Below, one piece after another: positions 11,422 to 19,766 of a stretch of DNA of 64,000 bases. Position 1 is the first letter of the stretch. Every line of letters begins with the position of its first letter. The translations under genes were made by a program, and so were the position numbers. Under the pieces are notes generated by a model that saw nothing but the letters and a program-made list of their open reading frames with translations, had not been told where the DNA came from and did not search any database. The DNA is from Hydractinia symbiolongicarpus (taxonomy: Eukaryota > Cnidaria > Hydrozoa > Anthoathecata > Hydractiniidae): NCBI RefSeq assembly GCF_029227915.1, contig NC_079883.1, positions 21,390,001 to 21,454,000 of the forward strand, in the 5' to 3' direction.

Positions 11422-11775
11422 ATGAGCGAACAACAACCACAAGAAGTAACAGTCTTCACAAAGCCAGTAAAGCACCCAGGGAGAGTCGCGCAAGGTCACA
11501 ATTTGGCGGCACTGATGAAGAAGAGGAAGGAAGATCTGAAGTAACAAGAAGGTGCTGTAGAATCTACAGTCAAAACCTCTTTTGGGGTGAGTTCTGTACA
11601 GTCAGGCAATGTATACATTGGTGGAGGCCTGTTTGCTATACTCACCTGTGTAGGAATTGGATTCTATATTTTCCGTAAGCAACCCGCAGCGGCTCAACAG
11701 CCTGCCGAAATCCCAGAGCAGCGTCAGCCTTCAAAGTCCACAGCCCAGCCCGATACCGACTTTTTTCACATGTGA
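11422..11775 (+). pseudogene. Polinton small basic/transmembrane protein with one in-frame stop
   Basis: One reading frame of 117 sense codons from ATG 11422 to TGA 11773 is interrupted once, by TAA at 11542-11544. The N-terminal part carries the pattern KHPGRVAQGHNLAALMKKRKE, which resembles a short motif recurring in cnidarian Polinton proteins. The part after the stop has one strong membrane segment (GGLFAILTCVGIGFYIF), then a Pro/Gln/Ala-rich tail ending DFFHM. The unbroken frame on both sides of the stop says this was a single gene. Role unknown; a small membrane or core protein is plausible. Confidence 0.6.
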
Positions 11776-11792
11776 TAATCTATAATATAAAC

Positions 11793-12044
11793 ATGAGTTC
11801 TAATGTGACCCCTCAACAAAATTAGATAATAGATACTGTGTATGAAACAGTCGTGGACCTGGGCTTTACATTCGCTTACGCCATGGTTGGCAAGAGGTTC
11901 CTTGGTATAACGAGCCCCAGCACCAAGCTGGATACAAGCGATGTGATGAAGATGGTGGTCTACTTCACAGCAGGACGGGGAAGCCGTGAGATGGCCGTCT
12001 CCAAAGGCTGGATTCCCGCCTCCGTAGTACCAAAGCCTAAGTAA
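11793..12044 (+). pseudogene. Small Polinton protein with one in-frame TAG
   Basis: ATG 11793 starts a frame broken once by TAG at 11823-11825, after MSSNVTPQQN, then open to the TAA at 12042. The sequence around TVYETVVDLGFTFAYAMVGKR is helical and mildly hydrophobic, followed by a polar part with SPSTKLDTSDVMKM. I associate this short protein with cnidarian Polintons but know no function for it. The 17-nt gap to the previous gene and the hairpin directly after its stop fit a virus-like gene block. Confidence 0.55.
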
Positions 12045-12054
12045 GTACATCCAA

Positions 12055-12084
12055 GGTTTGTGTCTGCCCAAGGCAGACACAACC
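12055..12084 (+). terminator. Candidate 3'-end hairpin (13-bp stem, one bulge)
   Basis: GGTTTGTGTCTGCC (12055-12068) pairs with GGCAGACACAACC (12072-12084), with loop CAA and one bulged T. It starts 10 nt after the preceding stop and ends 8 nt before the ATPase ATG. It is the strongest hairpin of the series. Confidence 0.65.
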
Positions 12085-12092
12085 TAGAATAA

Positions 12093-12692
12093 ATGAATCT
12101 AGACATAGTAAAAGACCCGCATACGGCAATCTTCACAGGGCCTGCCTCGTGCGGTAAGACCCAACGAGTGCTCGACCTCCTGGAGAACGAGTACAAGCAC
12201 CACTTCGAGAACATCATCATATTCTGCCCCACTATCCGCTGGAACAAGACTTATCTCTATAGAGCATCGCTTTGGAAGGATGACTACGTGTTCTTGATAG
12301 AGCCGAGTGATCAACTCTTTTACTGGATCGAGCAACTATCGAAGCTGCTAGCGGGTGAAGAGAGCTTATTCATTGTTGACGATCTTATAGCGGACGAGAG
12401 CCTGGATAAGAAGCGTCAACCCTTGCTCGAGCTTACCATCAGTGGGAGACATAGAAAGCATAGCCTCTGGTTATTAACGCAGAGTTATACGGCTCTGCCA
12501 AAGAATCTCAGACGTCAAAAGAAGTAATTGTTTATGTGGTACCCCCACGAGAGGTCAGATATGAAGCTGGTTGATGAAGAAGACAACATGATCTCGGATT
12601 GGGAAGGGATCAAGACCCAGCCGAGCAAATCTAAGCATGCGTGCTTGTATGTGAGATTGGAACACCCTCGGACCTGGAAAATTTTGGAGTGA
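12093..12692 (+). pseudogene. Polinton packaging ATPase (A32/FtsK-HerA type), one in-frame stop
   Basis: ATPase thought to translocate DNA into capsids in Polintons and related viruses. The Walker A motif GPASCGKT is at residues 16-23; Walker B is LFIVDD, followed by a glutamine sensor-type motif, LLTQSY, and the basic stretch KNLRRQKK. A TAA at 12525-12527 interrupts the frame after residue 144, but the same frame goes on (FMWYPHERSDMKLV ... KHACLYVRLEHP) to a TGA at 12690-12692. That is about 199 codons in all, close to the usual size. No frameshift is seen, so decay is limited to this stop. A nonfunctional copy is the simplest reading. Confidence 0.88.
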
Positions 12693-12796
12693 CGCGGACA
12701 TCAGGTGTACCCGGCGAGTACAACTGATCAGACACGCATAGGCGGAGAAACCACGCTATTACCGATCTCCGGGAGGTACTTAGATCCAAGTACCTA

Positions 12797-12911
12797 AACC
12801 CGGACACGGTGTTACTGAGAAAAGCCGGTCTTTATTGCTTATTTGCGGCAGAGTCCGGCTGGAGCACCCCAGAAATTGGAGCATTTTGCCTTGACTTTCA
12901 ACTAATTAAAT
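12797..12911 (+). pseudogene. Relic of a Bro-N domain, second BRO copy
   Basis: The frame from 12797 encodes NPDTVLLRKAGLYCLFAAESGWSTPE, clearly related to HQDTVLLTESGLYCLLLRCGRPE in the intact BRO gene at 13339-14190. Upstream (12693-12796) only fragments remain. Downstream, after the small gene at 12912-13115, the stretch 13116-13165 resembles the end of the intact BRO gene and its trailing hairpin (GGTGTTACGGCGCTA and GCCACAAAAACTAC). So an older BRO copy seems to have been broken up, with the small gene lying between its remains. Confidence 0.65.
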
Positions 12912-13115
12912 ATGTCCTGTATCAAAAAATTACGAGAGGAGGTTGATGGAGAGATCCGGAAATTGGAGGAAGCAATCAAGAACTTTGAAGCGAGTCATGA
13001 GGAACTCGCGATTAGAGATTGGGAGCTGTATGAGAAATACAACAATAGGATCGCTTTAATCGCCTGTGTTTCGTCGCTGGCTCTTACCATGATCCACTAT
13101 ATGATGAAATATTAA
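12912..13115 (+). CDS. Small coiled-coil plus membrane protein of the Polinton
   Basis: An intact 67-residue ORF. Residues 5-45 are charged and helical with coiled-coil spacing (REEVDGEIRKLEEAIKNFEA). Residues 47-63 form a membrane segment (IALIACVSSLALTMIHYM) close to the C-terminus, as in a tail-anchored protein. Its start context ATATGTCCTGT resembles that of the BRO gene (ATATGTCTTGT), which may reflect copied upstream DNA. I do not recognise the family. It lies inside the remains of a broken BRO copy. Confidence 0.45.
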   Translation: MSCIKKLREEVDGEIRKLEEAIKNFEASHEELAIRDWELYEKYNNRIALIACVSSLALTMIHYMMKY

Positions 13116-13192
13116 GACCCGGGTGTTACGGCGCTAGAAGTATTGTTGCTCGATCGAAGCCACAAAAACTACGCTTATAAGTCGCAACTGAG

Positions 13193-13217
13193 CAAGTTGC
13201 CGGCTGCAGGCAACTTG
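13193..13217 (+). terminator. Candidate 3'-end hairpin (9-bp perfect stem)
   Basis: CAAGTTGCC (13193-13201), loop GGCTGCA, GGCAACTTG (13209-13217). It lies in the gap between the small membrane-protein gene and the BRO gene, 77 nt after the preceding stop. Confidence 0.5.
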
Positions 13218-13338
13218 ATGAAATGGCCATCTGGCTCGAGAAATTTACCACTCTTTAACATGTTCCGCTGTCAGCAAAAATCACGAGCACCGTCCTCGCA
13301 ACACGATCCCCGGATCAAAAAAAAAATTACAAGTAGAT

Positions 13339-14190
13339 ATGTCTTGTGTTGATTTTTTCAAAGGGAAAAAAGTACGATCCTTTTTCGTCAAGGATAAGGC
13401 ACAATGCCTCGTGGCCCACTATGTTGTTAGAGCCATTGGGTATACTGATAATGACAATGGCAGGAGGACGGTTCGGACCCATGTTCCCAACAAGTATATA
13501 ATACAGTTTAAAGACGTTAAAAATGCTCTGAATAAGCAGGTCAATATTGACCTGCTTCATCAGGACACGGTTTTACTGACAGAATCAGGCCTTTATTGCC
13601 TCCTTTTAAGGTGTGGCAGACCCGAGGCCAAACCATTCCTGGGGTGGGTTGTAGAGAAGGTGCTACCTAAAGAAATGCGAAAGCTTGCCGAATCTCTTGA
13701 AGCAAAGGACGTGGCTCTCAAAGAAAGAGACATGGCCCTGGCACTACTTGATGATGACCTCGAGGACAGGGATAGACAGCTTGTGGTGTTGAATAATGAA
13801 CTTGATGGCAGGGATAGACAGCTTGCAGCGCAGTGCCAAGAAAATGCGAGACTCCGTGAAAGGTATGTACCATATGCCCAAGATCCTGGGAAAAGCAATG
13901 TTATTATGATTTATCAGAAGCATACCACACAGGACGATGATGAGTACCATCACCTCCCATATCAGTGCACTCGCACAGAGGGATGCGCTATATGTTCTAA
14001 AAGAAAATGGTTTAAAGGGAAATTTCCAAATTCCGAAGAGATTGTTGTTATCGATAATCCCAATAGTGTACATGCCTTTAACAAATTTGCCGAGGAAGGA
14101 CATGTGGCGCGATGCATATGCCACTTCCGGCTTATCGACCTTATTCAAGACGAGTTATACGACTTGGGTGTTCCAGCGCTATATGACTAA
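13339..14190 (+). CDS. BRO/MSV199-type protein of the Polinton (intact)
   Basis: A 283-residue open frame. Residues 1-115 form a Bro-N domain, with the typical closing block TVLLTESGLYCLLLRCGRPEA...WVVEKVLP. Residues 118-175 are a coiled coil with repeated DRDRQL motifs. The C-terminal part (about 178-283) has an ICSKRKWF Cys/basic patch and NPNSVHAFNKF, resembling the C-terminal (DUF3627-like) domain of MSV199 and BRO proteins in large DNA viruses. Bro-N domains bind DNA, so a regulatory or chromatin role is likely, though unproven here. It is the only long gene of the element with no stop or frameshift, and a broken older copy lies just upstream. A 24-bp perfect palindrome (13534-13557) lies inside the coding sequence. 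A hairpin follows the stop by 8 nt. Confidence 0.8.
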   Translation: MSCVDFFKGKKVRSFFVKDKAQCLVAHYVVRAIGYTDNDNGRRTVRTHVPNKYIIQFKDVKNALNKQVNIDLLHQDTVLLTESGLYCLLLRCGRPEAKPFLGWVVEKVLPKEMRKLAESLEAKDVALKERDMALALLDDDLEDRDRQLVVLNNELDGRDRQLAAQCQENARLRERYVPYAQDPGKSNVIMIYQKHTTQDDDEYHHLPYQCTRTEGCAICSKRKWFKGKFPNSEEIVVIDNPNSVHAFNKFAEEGHVARCICHFRLIDLIQDELYDLGVPALYD

Positions 14191-14197
14191 GTCACAT

Positions 14198-14228
14198 GTT
14201 TTTGTAGCTCTTGTCGAGCCACAAAAAC
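14198..14228 (+). terminator. Candidate 3'-end hairpin after the BRO gene
   Basis: GTTTTTGTAGCTC (14198-14210), loop TTGTC, GAGCCACAAAAAC (14216-14228): 12 pairs and one mismatch. It starts 8 nt after the BRO stop. A degenerate related sequence is at 13143-13170. Confidence 0.6.
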
Positions 14229-14319
14229 AACAGCTGTATGTTAAAAGGTAGTCAAATGTCAAAGAAAAAGATGGAAGCCTTGTCTATGGCTATCCATTCT
14301 ACACCCTACATCCTTATGA

Positions 14320-15247
14320 TTATACACGCCTTCCAGCGATGATGACTCCGACGATAATTAAATGGATGTTGCTCGGGATCAGGCCCATCTGCCAGTACAG
14401 GAGACGTGTACCTGTCACAATACGGTCGAGTCTATACGTCTTTTTGCTCCACCAAGCGTCCGTTGCGCGTCTTTTAACATCACCGTGTTCTTCGCCGGGC
14501 CGCAGCAAGTACAAGTAGAGACCATCGTTGGGTAATGGCTTTTCTTCAGGGTGCTGTTGCTCTTTCGTAAACGGGACATCATCGAGCTTAATCGCTTTCG
14601 AAGGTTTCATACCAATCATAGCGGTCTTTGTATTGTTTAAACTTTTCACGATAGTGTACAAGTGTTTAACCCATGTGGTACTTTGTTCATCACTGACCAA
14701 CTCTTGCGCATCTTGAGGTTTGAACAGCCTTTCGGCGAGCATCTTGTTATACGATTCGACAAACACCGTAAAAGTGTGATGGTATTTGGTTGTTGCACGC
14801 TTTATCTCGACCCCTTTGCTTTCCAACTCTGAACCATTATCACATTGGAATATACTCGGATAACGCAGAGGTCCGCTTTGTATATGTCCTTTTTCGTACG
14901 CAAGGGTCTTGCTACTTTGTACCTGGAAGCCACGTCGATGCCCGTAAGGATGTATTTATACGTATTTCCATACAGCATGTCATCGGGCATGTACAGCAAA
15001 TCAAATTGGTGCATTTCGTTGGGCTTTGTGATGGTGAAATGCGGATAATTGATACGCTTGGGACCTCGAATATGTCTAAGCCAAGCAAGTTGCCGACTGA
15101 GCCAATGGTTAACTCTCTTTCTAGAAAGACCAGAGTGTTCAGCCAGTAATTTGATAGATTTTTGACAGTGCAAAGATGTTCCGGGGTGTAGTAGATTTGA
15201 CTTAGCTTTTCAGCTTCTTCTTCTGTGAGGATATGTGCTTTCGACAT
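14320..15247 (-). pseudogene. Polinton DDE integrase, frameshifted
   Basis: Retroviral-like integrase that would insert the element. Read on the minus strand from ATG 15247: the N-terminal helical part, then a frame change near 15170, the HTH-like stretch LLAEHSGLSRKRVNHWLSRQ, and the core with the first Asp in MHQFDLLYMPDD and the strand YKYILTGIDVASRYKVARPL. Near 14870-14880 about ten codons are missing and the frame shifts. The next frame holds the second acidic site QCDNGSE, then YNKMLAERLF with the expected Glu, and the chromo-like C-terminal block RRATDAWWSKKTYRLDRIV. A further shift is likely near 14385. The core acidic residues remain but no single frame joins them. The stop at 14320 faces the plus-strand BRO gene. 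Confidence 0.88.
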
Positions 15248-15263
15248 TTATTAGATGTCGAAA
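15239..15263 (-). terminator. Candidate hairpin between two minus-strand genes, over the integrase start
   Basis: TTTCGACAT (15239-15247), loop TTATTAG, ATGTCGAAA (15255-15263): nine perfect pairs. On the minus strand it begins 7 nt after the stop of the 15271-15558 gene and includes the integrase ATG (15245-15247). It may be the upstream gene's 3' signal, a control on integrase translation, or both. Confidence 0.55.
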
Positions 15264-15270
15264 ATGTTCT

Positions 15271-15558
15271 TTACATATACTTGTACACCCCAAAGTCAAG
15301 AAGTGCTAAAGATCCTACGATGAACGTGAGCTCGCCGTCTTGTTGTTGTTTGGGAGGTACATAATAGTCCGAGAGCTTTAGAGCTTTCTCGATCGTCGCG
15401 CTATTGTAATCTCGCATACCTTCATCTAGCTCTTTCAAGCTTTCGCCTGCTTGATGCTTAAGTTCCCGTTACTTGCTGTACCAATCGATTTTCGCTTGCC
15501 TGTCACGTACCCACTGTGCAGGGTAGTGGCGAGAGTTGTAGAGTTCGCAGCTCAGCAT
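15271..15558 (-). pseudogene. Small Polinton protein with one in-frame TAA
   Basis: The minus-strand frame from ATG 15558 to TAA 15271 has 96 codons with a single internal TAA (15469-15471). The N-terminal part (CELYNSRHYPAQWVRDRQAK) resembles short Polinton proteins. The C-terminal part has LKLSDYYVPPKQQQ and a short hydrophobic end (FIVGSLALLDFGVYKYM) like a tail anchor. It sits between the capsid-type gene and the integrase on the same strand, each separated by a hairpin. Function unknown. A plus-strand ORF antisense to it (15451-15639) ends in a membrane-like stretch, but the minus-strand reading fits the element better. Confidence 0.5.
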
Positions 15559-15643
15559 CTATACTTGGCTGCTGCTGGTGCTGTGGGTATTGCTGTTGCG
15601 TATGTAGGTAACAGGAGGAGTAAGGGTGGAAGAAATTAATGAG

Positions 15644-15672
15644 AGTCTAGTATGTTGATCAATACACGAGAC
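15644..15672 (-). terminator. Decayed hairpin after the capsid-type gene
   Basis: An imperfect palindrome centred on TTGATCAA, with outer arms AGTCTAGTATG and ATACACGAGACC (several mismatches). It lies directly after the stop of the minus-strand gene ending at 15673. It looks like a once better hairpin that has mutated. Confidence 0.35.
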
Positions 15673-16798
15673 CTATTTCTTCATCCAGATGAAAGCGAGG
15701 ATTAGCTCTACTCCCAACATGATAACGGTAGCCTTGGTATTCTCATGCTGAGTTGCATCGACTCCTGGCGCAGTGTGCGACTCTGATTGGGAGGGAGCCC
15801 CTACGCTTGGTGCTTGATGTTTGGAATTCTGTGGAACTGTGGGGTGATGTAGCTTGCCAGCGTTAATCTGCGGGTTAACACCAATCGAGAAGTACTTCTT
15901 GCTGATGAGGATTTTGTTCGTGAAATTCACGACATTCCCTATATGAAGGCTCATATCGGAAGGGATCATGTATGCCCCATGAGCAACGCTGAAATCGACC
16001 TTGGACCGTGCATATTTGAGTACATTTTGGAATCGCCTTATTTCCTCACCCGTGTCACTAGGCCGAAGGATCAGCTCTTCAAAGGTCGTCAAGTATAGAC
16101 GCTGCGCATCGATCGAACTAACTCGATTGCCGATTATGTTGGACCTCGCGTTAGCTTGGCTTTGAAGTATCAAGTAAGCGTAAAAGCGCACGCTTTGGGA
16201 TAACCTTTCTATACCTATACGCGTGAGACCTTGAGAGGTTTCGATAATTCATCGACTCCATGAATCTTCATCGAAATAACTAGACCCGCTCCCGGGATAG
16301 TCTTTACGAATAGCCTGCCAGCTACTGAAGAGTGTCTCGTTCCTCCACTCGCTTTCCCCAAATTCACGTGCTAATTGTTGGAACTTTTGCATGTTGATTG
16401 AGACGTCAGAACCTATTGGAATCCGGTAGAGACACTTCGAGATCTTGAAGGATTTTGCAAATCTGGAAGTACACGTGGACACGGTAAACGGAGCAAACAA
16501 GAGGTAGGGATGTGGTTAGATGCTGCATAGAAATACCGCAAGCTGAAGTTGCGCAGTAGGTAGCAAAATTGAGCTGAGTGGACCAGAGGCTGAAGGGGTG
16601 GCTTTGCCATGTATTTAACACCGCCTCGGAGTGGCACTCGTAGTCGACAAAGATATTAGGAAATTTCACCATAAACGAGGACCCCTTCGCGTCAATCACG
16701 ATGTCTTGCATTGAGAGATCTTCACCCTTAAGTCTTTCGAGATAGCGCCCATGCGTAGGGGCATACTTTGCCTTTGGATTATACGAGTAAATACTCAT
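15673..16798 (-). pseudogene. Polinton capsid-type structural protein, frameshift plus stop
   Basis: Minus strand from ATG 16798 (MSIYSYNPKAKYAPTHGRYLE). The block LERLKGEDLSMQDIVIDAKGS, the stretch NTWQSHPFSLWSTQLNF and the end part YAYLILQSQANARSNIIGN...KVDFSVAHGAYMIPSDMSL match a protein family I recall from cnidarian Polintons, usually treated as a minor capsid or virion component. The frame changes near 16430. In the second frame a TGA at 16249-16251 interrupts it, after which the same frame runs to 15673. The C-terminus has one membrane segment (VIMLGVELILAFIWM). Its start lies only 17 bp from that of the divergent plus-strand gene at 16816. Exact role in the particle not known. Confidence 0.65.
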
Positions 16799-16815
16799 CT
16801 TTTCTTTTAAGAAAC

Positions 16816-17000
16816 ATGAAGCAACTGTATGTCACAGATATAGAGAACCCTACGATATTTGAGGACTACCTAGGCCAGGACACGAGGATAGCTCTGAAGT
16901 CGATCAGCATTCGACCTACGTGGCTGCAGTAACAACGAGTTTACCATCCGTAAATAAATTTCCAACGTTCTGAATGATACGGAAACAGTAGAGGTACTTA
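16816..17000 (+). pseudogene. 5' fragment of a Polinton structural-type gene, cut at the element's right edge
   Basis: ATG 16816 begins MKQLYVTDIENPTIFEDYLG, then DTRIALKSISIRPTW. The frame then shifts near 16922, and the next piece reads NNEFTIRK before a TAA. After about 16996 the sequence turns AT-rich and non-coding, so the rest of the gene is missing. I recall similar beginnings in Polinton capsid-associated proteins, but the fragment is too short to name. Confidence 0.5.
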
Positions 17001-17830
17001 TTTTTTTATATTTTAGCTAACGTTTTTAAAATGGTAATGTATTGCTTCTCCACAATAACTTTTCCAGTAGTGAGTTGTTTCTTATATTTTTTGATGTGAA
17101 AAATTTACAAAAAAAAAGACAAAAATAATACCCCGAACTTTATCCTATCCATTAATATATAGGCAAAGAAACTCGTCTAAAATTTTAAGTACAAGAATTT
17201 TGTTCTCCAAAATATAGGTAGATAGAAAATTATGCAGTTCCAAACTTGTTCCCTGGTCTCTTGCGTTTAGCCGACAATTAATGACAAGACTAAAACGCAC
17301 TGGGAATGAGGTTAATGAAGCGCTCGAGAACACGTTTATTAATATTCCAGATTGTTAGATTTTTATGAGAACGTCATAACTAAATTGAAAGAAACAGCAT
17401 CATCTAACATTTTTGCGCCGCATTAAATATGGTGGTCCTTACATTATCTGTGACGCGTCGATTTTTACCGAGGCATTGATTTAAGAGTTTACTGAAGATA
17501 TTTTGAAATTGTGCATAGTCAGCGGAAAAGATGTCAAACAGATTGGAATTTTGTTAACTTATTCTTTCTTTCTTTTCGCTGTAAAAATTTAAAAGGACTT
17601 AAGGACTGTACTGTGCTTTTTCAAACGCCCACTGTCTTTCGAACGCCTGTCGCCAATAAACACTCCCCAAGTATGGAAAATTTCAATAAACGCCCGATCC
17701 TTAATGAACGCCCCTTCTTCAGTCAAAGAGGCTTTTGTTAGATATTCTTCTGATTCAAAAAATTTATTTGTGTTGAAATTTTGATAAAAATATAGGTATG
17801 TCAAAACATGAACATTCGAACACACAATCT

Positions 17831-17921
17831 TACAGTCTAAGTTTCGTTCCGCATTTTACACACTTTTTTATACTGTTGCATAGGATAAGTGTGTAAAATG
17901 CGGAACCGAACTTAGACCGTA
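17831..17921. repeat. Foldback repeat with 35-nt arms
   Basis: Left arm 17831-17865 (begins TACAGTCTAAGTTTCGTTCC, ends TTACACACTT) is the reverse complement of 17887-17921 except for three positions. The loop is about 21 nt. Flanking repeated AAACGCCC and ACGGTAATTACGGTA words suggest a larger MITE-type unit whose ends I could not fix. Confidence 0.75.
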
Positions 17922-19737
17922 AAACCGTGTATTTCCTAGTTTTTTAATAAACATCTAGTTTTTATCTAACGCCCATCTACAATAAACCGCCCCTAAAAAT
18001 TTTAAAAATTAAATATACGCCCGACGCCTTTGTTAGAGAAATTACGGTAATTACGGTACAGCGTACTAATCGCCATTTAGCTTTTTAGTTCATTGAAATC
18101 CGTTCTGATGATTACAGTGTCATTTTTACGGAATTTCCAGTACAGTATCTACGAATAATCAAACTTGTCTATCGAGATTAATTGTTGAACACAAAGCAAT
18201 AATAACAGATAAATTGGAAACAATAGATGCAATCTTGTCAGTGGGTGGAGCGGATCACATGCGATGCTAAAATGTTAAGTATTTCGAAATTCTGAGAGGG
18301 GAATCGCGTGGTATAGTATTCTTCGTATTGTTGAATTTTGAATGTTGAATCGCAAAAATGTCCAAAATACGAAGATCACCGTTAAGTTTGTTTTTATTAA
18401 GTTACTTTCTAAAAACTAAACCATTCTATTGGTTTTTGTTTTTTGGCACGACAATTGGGAGGAGGAGTCGATGTCCCACACAAATGTGATTAGTCAATTT
18501 GCGTCAAACCATGACAAAAGTATGCTCGTAAAAAGCGAATATTTCGACAGCGGAAAAGCAGATCATAACATATTAAGATTTAATGGAAACCATTATATTG
18601 GAGCCGTTCAGGCTCCAAACACTTAGGAAAATATTGTCTATCAAAAGGCCGGGGGAGTGGCCTTCAAATTGAGGTCCTCGTTGCTAAGCATACATATTTA
18701 ATCGTCTGAAATGTTCTAGAATAAAATTGAAAGACCAGTCTTTGAGAATTAAACAGAATTTTTAATGAGGGAAAGCCTTTTATGCCTGCGACATGAACTT
18801 TTTAGGTGTTCAGGTATTTAGCACTCCAATACGCCTTGACTGTTTTTCAAACTGTTTATCTTTTCAAACAAATAACAGAGTGGGAATAAAAATATGTATA
18901 CGATTTAAAAAAGAGGACGCCATTATTAATTTTTAATACTTATATAAACACATTTTAAAGTATTTCTTTTACCACTGGTAAATGGTTCGCTAAATTCTTG
19001 CAATAGAACTTAATAAACGAAGATACATGAATTTCATGGATTGGATGTGTTTAACACTAGCCTACAAGATAAACCATTTTCCAAAGAAAACATATTCTAC
19101 ATTCATTCTTAGCAATTTCTGTAAGAAATTTTGTATCTCCCCCTGTCGTAAATCGTATTTATGCGTGCGTTTAGCTTTTTTGATTCCAAAGTTATTATCA
19201 GTTAAAATATTTTAAATATAACGTTCTCGTTAATGCTACTTAATGAGATAACAATAGATCATTCATTTTAGTGACATATCATGACAGCCTTATTCTCATT
19301 AATTACAATTTATTTTCCACTTGTCAACAACCAGCTAACAATGACGTTAAAACTTAATTAAACTTGTCTCCATCCTATATATAACTTTTTTTCTAATGAG
19401 AACCACCATATGTCGTTCTGAAAATTGACCACATTCATTGATTTCTAAAGAGGTTTTTTTTGTTACTTTACGTGCTCCAAATAAAGCAGTTATCAAATAT
19501 TCATTGACGAAAGTTACTTTAGGTAGGACATTCGTGAAATTTGTCAAGAAATAAGAAAAGAAAATTTAGTTAGTAATTCATGAATGCAGCGTGATTCAAA
19601 TTAATAAATACCTAATATTAGTAAAAGAAATTGGAAAAAGGTGCGGGAAGGTTAAATGTTCAGAAATATGTTTTTATGTTGTAAAAATGATCCATATCGT
19701 TGTGGATATGTTTTATTTCATAACGTTTCTATTATTA

Positions 19738-19766
19738 GGGGACTTAGGGGGGGAGGGGGGTTTGGG
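19738..19766 (+). other. Putative G-quadruplex tract
   Basis: Four G runs (GGGG, G7, G6, GGG) separated by ACTTA, A and TTT. This satisfies the simple four-run G4 pattern in an otherwise AT-rich gap. Confidence 0.5.

Larger units (their letters stand above)
6741..17000. mobile_element. Decayed, truncated Polinton/Maverick element
   Basis: The combination of protein-primed family B DNA polymerase (6888-10530), A32/FtsK-type packaging ATPase (12093-12692), retroviral-like DDE integrase (14320-15247, minus) and capsid-type genes (15673-16798 minus; 16816 on) defines a Polinton. GC content is visibly higher than in the flanks. Genes are densely packed, with gaps down to 17 bp and one overlap. 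The right limit near 17000 cuts a plus-strand gene, so the far end is lost; no cysteine protease or complete major capsid gene was found. No terminal inverted repeats were identified. Polintons are virus-like self-synthesising transposons, and this copy is inactive judging by the many stops and frameshifts. The limits are approximate. Confidence 0.9.

Noticed and set aside
8640-15471. Reassigned stop codons (TAA/TAG read as an amino acid) in the Polinton
   Set aside because: TGA also interrupts frames and there are many frameshifts. At 8640 the stop replaces a residue that is not Gln in the relatives I recall. Ordinary decay explains all of it.
15451-15639. Plus-strand ORF ending in a membrane-like stretch (LYLAAAGAVGIAVAYVG)
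   Set aside because: Mostly antisense to the minus-strand small gene at 15271-15558, whose gene-hairpin-gene context is better. The last 30 codons remain a weak alternative.
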